Below, piece after piece: positions 7,530-16,474 of a stretch of DNA of 16,657 nucleotides. This stretch comes from Candidatus Falkowbacteria bacterium CG23_combo_of_CG06-09_8_20_14_all_49_15 (lineage in GTDB: Bacteria; Patescibacteriota; Patescibacteriia; Patescibacteriales; UM-FILTER-48-10). Position 1 is the first letter of the stretch; each line of letters begins with the position of its first letter. Below the pieces are notes generated by a model. It saw only the letters and a list, made by a program, of their open reading frames with translations. It had not been told where the DNA came from and made no database searches. A program made the position numbers and the translations under genes. The stretch covers positions 1 through 16,657 of the forward strand of contig PCSD01000050.1 of assembly GCA_002771615.1 (NCBI GenBank). Reading direction: 5' to 3'.

Positions 7530-7548
7530 ATGATATAATAGATATCAT
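7530..7548. promoter_or_regulatory. Inverted repeat overlapping the pbpC -10 box (operator-like)
   Basis: ATGATAT (7530-7536) and ATATCAT (7542-7548) are perfect 7-bp arms around a 5-base spacer. The dyad covers the whole extended -10 box and the expected transcription start. That position suits a repressor site, but an AT-rich dyad this short can occur by chance. Confidence 0.35.
7531..7539 (+). promoter_or_regulatory. Extended -10 promoter for pbpC
   Basis: TGATATAAT is a perfect TGn-TATAAT element. No good -35 is seen at 16-18 bases upstream. It lies 115 bases before the pbpC start codon. Confidence 0.55.
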
Positions 7549-7570
7549 CCAATATCCGACGCGCAATATC
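7549..7570 (+). repeat. 22-nt dispersed intergenic repeat, copy 2
   Basis: This starts CCAATATCC and ends GCAATATC. Its end doubles as the left arm of a palindrome, CAATATC (7564-7570) with GATATTG (7572-7578). Lying downstream of the -10 box, it would be in the pbpC leader transcript. Confidence 0.65.
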
Positions 7571-7654
7571 CGATATTGGCTATGTGATATGGCCCGAAGG
7601 CTAAGTATAAAAATATATAGCGAAGGCCACGGACGAAGATGATTTTTCATATCT

Positions 7655-9778
7655 ATGGCGAAAAATATTTATCCTGAAGGCAAAAATCTGCCGATCTTCA
7701 AAACCGGGCTGTGGCTGATGGCCGGGGCCGCGGTTTGCACCCTGCTTTTCTACGCGATGTCCGGATTTTTTGTCCGCGCGGCCCTGGAAAAATATGAACA
7801 CCTGGCCTCAGTCCGCATTTTTGACCGGCAAGGACGGCTCCTGAGCCTTCAACCGAACCACAAAGGTTATTATTCCGTCTACCTGGATGAAGCGCCGCCA
7901 CTTTGGGCGCAATGGGTCCGGCGGCGGGAAGACAAATATTTTCCCTATCATATCGGCCTCAATCCGGCCAGCCTGGCGCGGGCCGTAAAAAATTGGCTCT
8001 TGGGCCGCGAAAACCTGGCCGCGAGCACCATCACCCAGCAACTGGCGAAAAACCTGCTCGGCCAGGAGAACCAAAGAAACCTGAAAAACAAAATCAAAGA
8101 AGCCGGACTGGCGCTTTGTCTGGAAGCCCGTTTATCCAAGCCAGCCATCCTCGCGATGCATGCCAACACCGCTTACTTCGGCGAACAAACGCAAGGCTTG
8201 GCGGAGGCGGCGCAATTATTCTTTCAAAAACCAACGGCTAATCTGAACGAAGCGGAAATCATCTCCCTTTTGGCCGCGCTCTCCAGCCCGAGCCGCCAGC
8301 ATCCTTTTACTCTGGAAAACGCGGAACAAAGCCGGCGTTTGGCCGAAAATTTCGGTCTGTCCTGGACAGACCAGAGCCCAAACAGCGCGGAAAGGAAAGC
8401 CCGACGCGCCGATTTCCGTTCAGCGCGGACCGATGAAGCGATGTTGGAAATGAACAGCCTGCGCTTGGTTTGCCCAATTGATTGCGCTTTATCGTTAGAC
8501 GCGGACTTAACCAAAACACTGCGCTCGATCCTGCGCGACAACCTGGCGCTATTATCGGAAAAAAAAGCCGCCCATGGCGCCCTCGCCGTGATCAGCGTGC
8601 CGGATCGCACGCTTCTGGCGCTCATCGGTACGGCGCGGCCGGACAGCGAGCAAGCCGGCGACCAAATCAATATGGCCATCAGGCCCAGGCCGATCGGTTC
8701 AACCTTGAAGCCATTCATCTACCTGAAAGGCTTGGCCGCCGGCTTGCGGCCGTACACTTTGGTCATGGATAAAGAATATAAATACACGGTGGACAACGGC
8801 TGGGCCTTTTATCCGAAAAACTACGACTACCGCTACCATGGCCTGGTCAATTTGCATTACGCCCTGGCCAACAGCTTGAACGTACCGGCGGTCCGGGTTT
8901 TGGAATTTGTCGGAATTAAAAATTTCGGCGATTTTCTAACCAATGACCTAGGCTTGAAACCGATCCAGCCGATCGGCAACTACCAATTGGGCCTGGCTTT
9001 GGGCGGACTGGAAATGGACCTCTTGGGCTTGACTTATTATTTTTCCGCTCTCGCGGATAACGGCCGGCTCGCCCCCTTGCGCCTGGGCGACAGCCGAGCA
9101 GAAACGGTCCTGCCGGCCACGGAAAATTTCCAATTGCAGAGAACCATTGCTCCGCCGGCGCTGGTCGCGCTGATCAATCGGATCCTCTCCGACCGATCAA
9201 CGGCCGTTGACCAATTCGGACCGGTTAGCTTCCTGGCCTTGCCGCGCCAGAATTACGCGGTCAAGACCGGCACCTCGCGCGACTACCGCGACAGCTGGAC
9301 GATCGGCTACACGCCGGATTATGTCGTCGGTGTCTGGATCGGCAACGCCGACGGCTCGCCCATGGATGAAGTCGCGGGCGCCGCGGGCGCCGGCCGCGTC
9401 TGGCAGGCGGCCATGAATCTGCTGGCCGCCTCGTCCTACGATCAACAAAGCGCTTTTGATTTTTCCGGCCTGAAAGATTTCCCAACCGGCAACAGCACGG
9501 AATACGGATTGCCGGCAGACGATTATAACCGGGTTCTGAATATGCTTTTGGAAGACAAGCTGATCCTGCTTCCGCACGACGGCGACGAGTTTTTGTGGCC
9601 GGAAAGCCGTCTGACCCTGCGCGCCCAACGGCCGGTGGAATGGCGGATCAACGGCCAAGAAATCGGCGGACCGGCGGCCGAATTGATTTTCACGCCGGAC
9701 GCGCCCGGCCGCTACGAAATCACGGCCCAAAACGACGAATCTTCGGAAATGATCCATGTCCGGTTCAACCGCCAATAA
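7655..9778 (+). CDS. pbpC: Penicillin-binding protein 1C (bifunctional transglycosylase/transpeptidase)
   Basis: This 707-residue class A PBP polymerises and cross-links peptidoglycan outside the membrane. A membrane anchor lies at about 15-40. The GT51 domain shows EDKYFPYHIGLNP (catalytic E92), STITQQLAKNLL (124-135) and KIKEAGLAL with the second catalytic E149. The 57-residue spacing matches well-studied GT51 enzymes. A later motif reads ILAMHAN instead of the usual ILxxYLN, a mild divergence. The transpeptidase domain has GSTLKP (active S349, K352), SLN (407-409) and KTGTS (537-541). A C-terminal BiPBP_C-like beta domain spans about 637-705, which marks the PBP1C type. E. coli PBP1C is about 770 residues, so this one is slightly compact. 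ATG at 7655 is the first possible start, because a TGA lies in frame 12 bases upstream. No clear ribosome site is seen. It converges on the alpha-2-macroglobulin gene, its usual partner. Confidence 0.95.
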   Translation: MAKNIYPEGKNLPIFKTGLWLMAGAAVCTLLFYAMSGFFVRAALEKYEHLASVRIFDRQGRLLSLQPNHKGYYSVYLDEAPPLWAQWVRRREDKYFPYHIGLNPASLARAVKNWLLGRENLAASTITQQLAKNLLGQENQRNLKNKIKEAGLALCLEARLSKPAILAMHANTAYFGEQTQGLAEAAQLFFQKPTANLNEAEIISLLAALSSPSRQHPFTLENAEQSRRLAENFGLSWTDQSPNSAERKARRADFRSARTDEAMLEMNSLRLVCPIDCALSLDADLTKTLRSILRDNLALLSEKKAAHGALAVISVPDRTLLALIGTARPDSEQAGDQINMAIRPRPIGSTLKPFIYLKGLAAGLRPYTLVMDKEYKYTVDNGWAFYPKNYDYRYHGLVNLHYALANSLNVPAVRVLEFVGIKNFGDFLTNDLGLKPIQPIGNYQLGLALGGLEMDLLGLTYYFSALADNGRLAPLRLGDSRAETVLPATENFQLQRTIAPPALVALINRILSDRSTAVDQFGPVSFLALPRQNYAVKTGTSRDYRDSWTIGYTPDYVVGVWIGNADGSPMDEVAGAAGAGRVWQAAMNLLAASSYDQQSAFDFSGLKDFPTGNSTEYGLPADDYNRVLNMLLEDKLILLPHDGDEFLWPESRLTLRAQRPVEWRINGQEIGGPAAELIFTPDAPGRYEITAQNDESSEMIHVRFNRQ

Positions 9779-9859
9779 GAATACTCTTGGCAAGATACTG
9801 TGGACGAGCCGCAAGGTGATATAAATCAGCGCCTTAAAATTTAAGAAAATTAATCATCT

Positions 9860-9881
9860 CCAATATCCAGCACTCAATATC
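9860..9881 (+). repeat. 22-nt dispersed intergenic repeat, copy 3
   Basis: This starts CCAATATCC and ends CTCAATATC. It lies in the pbpC 3' region, ahead of the shared terminator. Confidence 0.65.
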
Positions 9882-9933
9882 AAAGCGATATCTAAATTAA
9901 AAATCGCTGAATCAACTTCGCAACAAAATAAAA

Positions 9934-9960
9934 AAAGCCGGACTGTTTAAACCCGGCTTT
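9934..9960. terminator. Bidirectional terminator shared by pbpC and the alpha-2-macroglobulin gene
   Basis: AAAGCCGG (9934-9941) and CCGGCTTT (9953-9960) form an 8-bp stem with an 11-base loop. A T-rich tail follows on both strands: CTTTATTT after 9960 on plus, TTTATTTTG from 9933 on minus. It lies 155 bases after the pbpC stop and 30 bases after the macroglobulin stop. Confidence 0.85.
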
Positions 9961-9990
9961 CTTTATTTGCCCGAAATTTCATCCGCTTGC

Positions 9991-12900
9991 TTATTTCTCC
10001 ACCACGAACCAGCGGCCGTCCGTGCGGCCGAAATTTTCCGGCCGATACATTTCCGCGGCCACGGCCGGCAAATGGTTGAATTTGCCCGGCACCAAGGCCC
10101 GGACATAATAGAAATAATCGTAAGTGCCGGCCGGCAAAAAAGACAGGAAAAGGACCAGCCGGTCATCGCGCTTTTCTTCCTGTTCCGGCCAGAGCGGCCC
10201 AGCGCCCGACTTGGCGTCCAGCCAGCTGGAACCAGATCCAGCCGAGCCGGCTTTGGCCTGGGCTTCATCAAGCAAAGAGACATTTTCCGTGGCTAAGGCG
10301 AAATTGACCAACTCGACCCCGGCCGGGATGAAATCTTCCACCAGCACGCGGTCGCGGTCAGCCGGCACGGACAGGCGCAAACGGCCTTTGAGCACCTCGC
10401 CGACTCGCGCCTGATCAAGCGGCGCGGTCATTTTCTCGTCCGCCAGGCGGAAAAAATTCCGTTCCACGGCCAGGCCTTCATCGCGCGCCGGCAAAGCGTT
10501 GGCCGGCAGGAAATATTTGAAAGCGATATCATAATAAAAATTATCCGCCCGGCCGGGCGCGGCGGTTTTGGCGAACCCGATGCTGTTCAACTGCTCGGGG
10601 CGCAAGGCGCTGACCGGTTCCTTGATCCGTTCCCAGGCGAAGATATTTTCCGGGCCGAAGGAAAAATCGCCCAGGCCCTGCCCGTTCAGGCTGACGGCCA
10701 GGGAAAAATCCGCTTCGTTCTCTTTCTGCCGGAGGAGAAAATCCAGAAAGCTTTTCACCACCACCGCGGTCGCGTTGGTTGATCCCCAAGAACCGTCTTT
10801 TTGCTTCGCGGTCAGAATCCAACGCAAAAGCCGGTCAGACAAGGCGTCATCAGCATCGGTGCGCTCCAGCACCGTGAGCAGACGCGCGGTGTTGGTGACA
10901 TCCAGGTCAAAAGACCGCCAATCATGATTTTTCCCCACTGGCAGGAACGCGCCGCGCGCGTCAATCCGGATCCGGTTGCGCAAGCCGTTCAGCACGGCTT
11001 CGCGGTCTGACGCGCTGAAAGCGGAAGGCCGGCGCTCCATCAGCGCGGCCAACGACAACAGCAGGGAAGAAGCGGTGTTCGGATCGGCCGGATTGCTTTG
11101 ATTGATTCTCCAGTTATTTTTGTTGGGCTGAAAAAATTCCGGAAAGAGGCTGAGCGTTTCCGCGATTTTGATTTTTCTTTCCCATTGCTGGTTAAGAGAC
11201 AACCACGCGGTTCCGCCGCTACCAATGATTGAAAATTCTCGCAATAAGTACTTGTTCAAACGAGCCAGGACATCTTGATTTACATTTTGGCCAGCCGTTA
11301 CCACATCATGAAATACTGACAACACATACAAAGACAAATACAAATCAGCTTGGCCGTTGGCATAATAGGCAAACCCGCCTTCTTGGGTTTGATCTTGATA
11401 AAGAGCCGTTAAACCAAGATTCAACACTTCTTCCAAAGAATATTCTTGCCCTTCCCAATTAATCTTGTCTACCTTTAATAAGTTATTAATATTCTTTTTT
11501 GACATTGCCTGTTTGATTAAAGCCGCGGCGGCCAGCTTGCTCGCGATCTGCTCAGCGCAGCCGTATGGATAACCCAAAAGGTACTCCAGGCTGTCGGACA
11601 AAAAAACCGCTAAAGTCGCGCTGGTGGTAATGGCCAAAGAACCCTGGTCCGGCAGAACCGCGGCCGGCAGATAGAGATACTCGTTTTGCCGGTCATTCTT
11701 GGTCCGGCCGGCCGTGGCGACGGCTTCGTAGCTTTGGTTTTTCCGGATCGGCAGGCGATTTTCCACGCGGTCAAGGAATTGGCCGGCGCGCGCGGTGATC
11801 GTAAACACATGCTCGCCGGAGTCTTGGCTGGTTGGCGCGGCGGCCGGAAAATAGACTTTGGCCGAACTGTGCGCGCCGATCTTGGCTTCTGTCCGGGCGG
11901 CGCCGTCCAGATCCAGAGTCGCGCTTTCAATTTCAACATCAATCCGGAGATTATCGTCGCTTTGGTTGAAAATTTCCGCGCCCAAAGCGAACTCATCGCC
12001 GGGGATAATGAAACGGGGAGCAAGCGGCACGGCCATCAGCTCTTTGCGGGCTGTCCAGTCGCGGTACTGCACGCCGACTTTCGTGTCCTTGGTCAGACCG
12101 ACGACTTCCGCCTGCCAAGTCGTCAGATTATCAGGCAGGGTAAAAATCGCGCGCGCCCGGCCGTCCTGATCCGTGCGCAAATCCGCCTGCCAGAAAGCCG
12201 TGTCCCGAAAATCGCCCCTTTTCTTCTTGGCCAGATCTTGGGGCGCCAGGCCGCCGCCGCCTTTGGTCCGATCCTTGATGTCAATGGCTTCAAAAAGATT
12301 CTTGCTGTTGGCGCTCGTGTAGACCGCAAGAGGCTGTCCGCCGTAAAAAAACACGAGCGGATTTTTCTTGGGATTGCCTTTCAAGGCTAAAACGCTCAAG
12401 TCCACGACGGCCACGGACAATTCCGCCTCCGCCGGCTGATCCAGATAGTCGCGGACATTCAAATCCAAGATTACTTCCTCGCCCGGGTAATAAGCCGATT
12501 TTTTGGTCTGGACCTCAATCTTCAGTTCTTTTTCGGCTGTATTGACCAAAAAATTAACAGAGCCGTATTTGGCTCTCTGGCCGGGCGCGAGCAGGGTGAC
12601 CGTGCCGTAAATATTGGGGATATATTCAGATTTGATCGGGAATGAATAATCAAAATAGCTTTGCGATACATCCACGATTTCATAGGAGAATATCTTTCCT
12701 CTTTCCAAACTGATCAATGCTTTGGCCTTGGCAAAGGGCGAAGGAATGATGATCTGGGCCTGCTCGCCGGTTTTTAGCTGTTGTTTCGCGGCGGTCAGGT
12801 CAAGGGTGTTGTCGTTATCCGGCCGGACAGAAGCGCGGCCCTCGCCGAAAATATAGATCTGGCTTTGGCCGGATAACTGGCGCCCGACGCGATCAGCGGC

Positions 12901-15900
12901 CTTAACGATCAGGCGGTATTCGCCTTCGCCGGCGATCGCGGCCTGGCCCCGCCAATTGCCTTTCTTGTCCGTGGCCAGACGCCGAGTTTCCACCGGCGTC
13001 AACTTTTCTTCCCAAGTATAATAATAAGCGCCATCCACTTCGCGGCGCTTGGCGGAAACCCACTCCACCAGATTGATGCTCAATTCCAAATTATCCAGGG
13101 CGGCCGGCGCGCCGGTGGTGTCCACGGTCTTGACCGCCAGGCCGAAATTCTCGTTTTTGCCCGCGAAATACTTATCCGCCTTGATGCCGAGATAATAATC
13201 GCCGGCATGGACGATGAAAGAATGCTGGCCGGAAACTGTCTGGCCATTGGTATTTTTCACGGTGTAGGATAAAACGAAAATCTTGCTCTGCCGATCCGCC
13301 GGCCGGGGAAACAGACGGTTGAAATCCAAAATTTGGGCGATGTCCGCCCGGCCCTGGCTGTCCAGCTCGGCTTGGCCGCGGAGCAGGAATTTGTCGTTAT
13401 AGGAGCAATCATAATAACAATCATACCAGGGCGCGCCAAAGGAAAAATATTCATCCTGATAGCGGTCAAAATGATAATCCTGGCTGGCCAGATTATATTG
13501 GACTTCTCCCCCGGCGACCGGCGCGCCGAAATAATAACTGGCTTGGATCTTGGCCGCATACTGGTCGCCGGCAAAATATTCTTCCCGGTCGCTGTTCACG
13601 CTCACTTGGAAAGGCGCTGGCCGGTATTCCTGCACATCAAAACTGCCGGTGTAATCATCTTCGGCCCGCAAGGAATAAGGACCGAGCGGCGCGGACGCGG
13701 GAAGGACAAATTCCCCTTGGAAAGCGCCAAAGTCATTAGGCGACAAAACAGCGCGATAAATATCCTGATAGGCGCTGTCTTTGACGGAAAAATCAATCTC
13801 GGCCTGGCTGATTTCATAAAAACCGTCATAGCCGATCCGATACAAGCCTTTGAAACGCACCGTATCGCCGGGCCGGTAAATCGGCCGATCCGTATAAACA
13901 TAAAACTTTTTATTCTTGGAAATGTACCTGGCCCAGCCAAAATTATTTTCGGCGCTGGTGACCAGCGCGCTGTCCCCGCCTTGCCTGATGACCGCGCCCG
14001 CCAAATTTTCCGACTTTCCGGACCGGGCAATGCCCTGGGCGTCGGTCGTGGCCGTGGTAAAAAGCGCCAAACCGGTGGTCGCCGTTTTATATACATCAAC
14101 CGTTGCCCCAACTATCGGCGCCAAATCCCGGCCATCCACTACCCAATAGAGATTCTCGTCTTGCGGTCCGCCTTCGCCCAGTCTGTCATCATTAACGACA
14201 TAAGCAACTTTTTTCTCCACCACGGACAAATCCGTAAAGCTGAAATAAGTCCTTTCAAAAACCGGCCGCCTCTCTCCCCATTGCTCGCGATAGCGCGGAT
14301 GGGAAAAAGTCAGAAGGTAATGGCCGGACGGTTCGCTCGCAAATTCGCTTAAATCCACCTGGAAATAATTCTTGACCCAGTATTTTTTTTCCAAAATGAT
14401 CTTTTTCTCCTGCCGCGCCAGGCAATCAGACAAATCAATCGGCGCGTAATAAGACGGCCGATCAAATAAATACTCAAGCATTTTTTCCGGTTTCAGGCGG
14501 CAGACCTCCAAATTTACATAGTCCATGTTTTCCACGGCAAAAGCCAATTTGGCCCCCTGGCCAGCCGGTAAAATATTATATTTTTCCTGCAAATGGTAGA
14601 ACATCAATTCCGCGTCCGGCAGCGGGCCGGTCAGGAAAGTCCATTCCTTTTCCGCGCTTTGGCCGAAAGGATCCAGGGCTTTAACCACGAGACGGTAGTC
14701 GCTGTCAGGCTGGAGACCCAGGCTCAGATCAGTGCGATATTCGCCTGGTCGGCAGAACTTGTCCGCTTGGTTGCCAGCAACAAAAAAAGATCCATATTGA
14801 TCATGCCATTCAAAGGGCCGATTGGCGCGCACATAATCCTTGATTTCTTCTTTGGCGGGCGCCACCAAAGGCGCGTTCGTGCATAAAGTCATGGCATTCA
14901 AAGGCGCGTTCTGGCTGTTGGCCGCCGGCGCCGTACCCTTGATCTCCAAGACGGGAAAGACCTTGATGGTTTCAACAATCGGCGCCCGGTTGATTGTTTC
15001 GCCGCTGTGATTAACAAGGCGGGAAAAAACCAGATCAAATTTCTCGCCGGTCTTGAGCGTATGCCGGTCAAATTTTATCACCAGTTGTTTTCTGTTCTCC
15101 TCTTTGGCGCATTCAATCTCATCGCTCCATTCCTGTCCGGCCCGGCACTGTTCGCCGTAACGGACGGCCATCTTCTTAGCGGACTCCAGAGCTGATTTAT
15201 CCAGGTCAATGTCTTCGTAGAAATCCACCAGCAATTCGCCCTCGGGATCAAATAGGTCTTGGCCAACAAGCCGCGAGCGCTCTGAACGTGCGGAAATATA
15301 ACGGATCGCGGCGGTGGCGGCAAAATTAAAATCACGCGCTTCTTTAAGGGTAATGTCCCCGCTTTTGGGAAAAACTTTTTTGATAGACAATTGATACTCG
15401 GCTTTTTCGTCCCAAAATTTCGGCCGGCCGGCCGCATCAGCTTTCTGATAAATCGCCAAAACCGATTCATTGATTTTTACCTCATCTTTTTTTGTTTCCG
15501 GATTATAGACAAGGCTTTTATAATATTCCAAAATAAAATCTTTCTGGTCCTTTAAGCGGGATAATCTAATTTCCGCCCGCGTCTTATCCAGATTGACCGG
15601 CTGGTTGAAATAGACCAAGAACGCTTGGTTATAGACGATCTCTTGATGATCTTGATTATCCTGAAAATTATTTTGGTAATCTAAGCGCCGGGTGTCAAAA
15701 TAACTCTTCATGGGTTTAATCGTCAAGCCGTCTAAAGACACCAAATCCGGCTTGATGGCAATCTCATAATGGGCGGAGGGGATCAAAGTGCTGTCCGGAA
15801 TGAACTGCCAGGTCCGGGTGCTGGTCCATTTGCCCCGGCCCGGCGTGGCCGGCGTGATCACGGCCGGCGCTTCATATTCATCCATTATATCCAGAGCGCT

Positions 15901-16434
15901 CAAAGCCACGACTGGACGGTTAAAAATGATGGTGATAACCGAATTTTCATCCGCCTCGCTGTCCGCCGGCGGAAAAACCGCGGCCACGGCCGGATCTTCA
16001 TCCGCGATAAAGCCGGAGCGCAATTCCCCGGCCGGCGATGCCAGAGTAACGGCGTAATACTGCCCGACGTCCAAGGGCTGATCCGGCTTGTAGGCCAGCG
16101 TGCGTGCGCCTTCTTCTGCGGCCAGCCATCGGCCAGCCACGGCCGGCTCAAAGCTGATCTGTTCCGCGGCCGTGGCCGCTTCGGAAAAAGGCGGGAGATT
16201 GATGATAATCGCCGCGTTGCGGGAAATCTTATCGGCCGTCAAGCCGGCTTGTGTTTCATTTTTTGCTTCCCGAAAAACGGTTTCTGACCATTCCGGCCCA
16301 AGCGGTTCAAGCGGCGATGATCCGAAAATCGCCAGCAAACCCAGTCCGGCCAGAATCAAACCAGCCGCCCCGGTTGTATAAATAAATTTTCTTTCTTTTG
16401 TTTTTAACCAGATTGAGCGGAAATTTAAAATCAT
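9991..16434 (-). CDS. Bacterial alpha-2-macroglobulin with intact thioester, membrane-anchored
   Basis: This 2147-residue protein is the bacterial counterpart of the protease-trapping macroglobulins. An N-terminal membrane segment lies at about 20-38 after a basic stretch (KTKERK). There is no lipobox cysteine, unlike E. coli YfhM (about 1650 residues). Ig-like/Big_5-type domains fill roughly 65-480. The MG2 signature TDRPIYRPGDTV starts at 848. A bait-like loop rich in G, K and R (GGGGLAPQDLAKKKRG) precedes FRDTAFW, and LPDNLTTW is at 1433-1440. The thioester motif GYPYGCAEQ is intact (C1626, Q1629), followed by the alpha-toroid thioester domain. The C-terminal receptor-binding-like domain ends PGKFNHLPAVAAEMYRPENF, typical of the family. 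Known family behaviour: cleavage of the bait exposes the thioester, which then captures the protease covalently. PBP1C is the convergent neighbour. ATG at 16434 lacks a ribosome site. A Shine-Dalgarno-like AAGGGAG lies 40 bases further upstream. Confidence 0.95.
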   Translation of the reverse strand: MILNFRSIWLKTKERKFIYTTGAAGLILAGLGLLAIFGSSPLEPLGPEWSETVFREAKNETQAGLTADKISRNAAIIINLPPFSEAATAAEQISFEPAVAGRWLAAEEGARTLAYKPDQPLDVGQYYAVTLASPAGELRSGFIADEDPAVAAVFPPADSEADENSVITIIFNRPVVALSALDIMDEYEAPAVITPATPGRGKWTSTRTWQFIPDSTLIPSAHYEIAIKPDLVSLDGLTIKPMKSYFDTRRLDYQNNFQDNQDHQEIVYNQAFLVYFNQPVNLDKTRAEIRLSRLKDQKDFILEYYKSLVYNPETKKDEVKINESVLAIYQKADAAGRPKFWDEKAEYQLSIKKVFPKSGDITLKEARDFNFAATAAIRYISARSERSRLVGQDLFDPEGELLVDFYEDIDLDKSALESAKKMAVRYGEQCRAGQEWSDEIECAKEENRKQLVIKFDRHTLKTGEKFDLVFSRLVNHSGETINRAPIVETIKVFPVLEIKGTAPAANSQNAPLNAMTLCTNAPLVAPAKEEIKDYVRANRPFEWHDQYGSFFVAGNQADKFCRPGEYRTDLSLGLQPDSDYRLVVKALDPFGQSAEKEWTFLTGPLPDAELMFYHLQEKYNILPAGQGAKLAFAVENMDYVNLEVCRLKPEKMLEYLFDRPSYYAPIDLSDCLARQEKKIILEKKYWVKNYFQVDLSEFASEPSGHYLLTFSHPRYREQWGERRPVFERTYFSFTDLSVVEKKVAYVVNDDRLGEGGPQDENLYWVVDGRDLAPIVGATVDVYKTATTGLALFTTATTDAQGIARSGKSENLAGAVIRQGGDSALVTSAENNFGWARYISKNKKFYVYTDRPIYRPGDTVRFKGLYRIGYDGFYEISQAEIDFSVKDSAYQDIYRAVLSPNDFGAFQGEFVLPASAPLGPYSLRAEDDYTGSFDVQEYRPAPFQVSVNSDREEYFAGDQYAAKIQASYYFGAPVAGGEVQYNLASQDYHFDRYQDEYFSFGAPWYDCYYDCSYNDKFLLRGQAELDSQGRADIAQILDFNRLFPRPADRQSKIFVLSYTVKNTNGQTVSGQHSFIVHAGDYYLGIKADKYFAGKNENFGLAVKTVDTTGAPAALDNLELSINLVEWVSAKRREVDGAYYYTWEEKLTPVETRRLATDKKGNWRGQAAIAGEGEYRLIVKAADRVGRQLSGQSQIYIFGEGRASVRPDNDNTLDLTAAKQQLKTGEQAQIIIPSPFAKAKALISLERGKIFSYEIVDVSQSYFDYSFPIKSEYIPNIYGTVTLLAPGQRAKYGSVNFLVNTAEKELKIEVQTKKSAYYPGEEVILDLNVRDYLDQPAEAELSVAVVDLSVLALKGNPKKNPLVFFYGGQPLAVYTSANSKNLFEAIDIKDRTKGGGGLAPQDLAKKKRGDFRDTAFWQADLRTDQDGRARAIFTLPDNLTTWQAEVVGLTKDTKVGVQYRDWTARKELMAVPLAPRFIIPGDEFALGAEIFNQSDDNLRIDVEIESATLDLDGAARTEAKIGAHSSAKVYFPAAAPTSQDSGEHVFTITARAGQFLDRVENRLPIRKNQSYEAVATAGRTKNDRQNEYLYLPAAVLPDQGSLAITTSATLAVFLSDSLEYLLGYPYGCAEQIASKLAAAALIKQAMSKKNINNLLKVDKINWEGQEYSLEEVLNLGLTALYQDQTQEGGFAYYANGQADLYLSLYVLSVFHDVVTAGQNVNQDVLARLNKYLLREFSIIGSGGTAWLSLNQQWERKIKIAETLSLFPEFFQPNKNNWRINQSNPADPNTASSLLLSLAALMERRPSAFSASDREAVLNGLRNRIRIDARGAFLPVGKNHDWRSFDLDVTNTARLLTVLERTDADDALSDRLLRWILTAKQKDGSWGSTNATAVVVKSFLDFLLRQKENEADFSLAVSLNGQGLGDFSFGPENIFAWERIKEPVSALRPEQLNSIGFAKTAAPGRADNFYYDIAFKYFLPANALPARDEGLAVERNFFRLADEKMTAPLDQARVGEVLKGRLRLSVPADRDRVLVEDFIPAGVELVNFALATENVSLLDEAQAKAGSAGSGSSWLDAKSGAGPLWPEQEEKRDDRLVLFLSFLPAGTYDYFYYVRALVPGKFNHLPAVAAEMYRPENFGRTDGRWFVVEK

Positions 16435-16474
16435 AAAATAGTTTAATATTATATTTAGTTCTTGTATTGCTTAT

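Larger units (their letters stand above)
7312..7654. other. Divergent intergenic region between the 468-residue protein gene and pbpC
   Basis: This region is AT-rich from 7312 to about 7435. It holds a leftward promoter candidate (7405-7433), a duplicated 19-bp sequence (7462-7505), a rightward extended -10 with an overlapping dyad (7530-7548) and a 22-nt repeat copy (7549-7570). No coding frame is supported. The remainder (7580-7654) is the presumed pbpC leader and has no clear ribosome site. Confidence 0.7.

Noticed and set aside
9884..9908. AGCGAT/ATCGCT inverted repeat as a second pbpC terminator
   Set aside because: The stem is only 6 bp with a 13-base AT loop and no T tract. The hairpin at 9934-9960 is far better.
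13333..14352. A 339-codon plus-strand open frame opposite the MG2 region of the macroglobulin
   Set aside because: It is a shadow of a well-supported coding region and has no motifs of its own.
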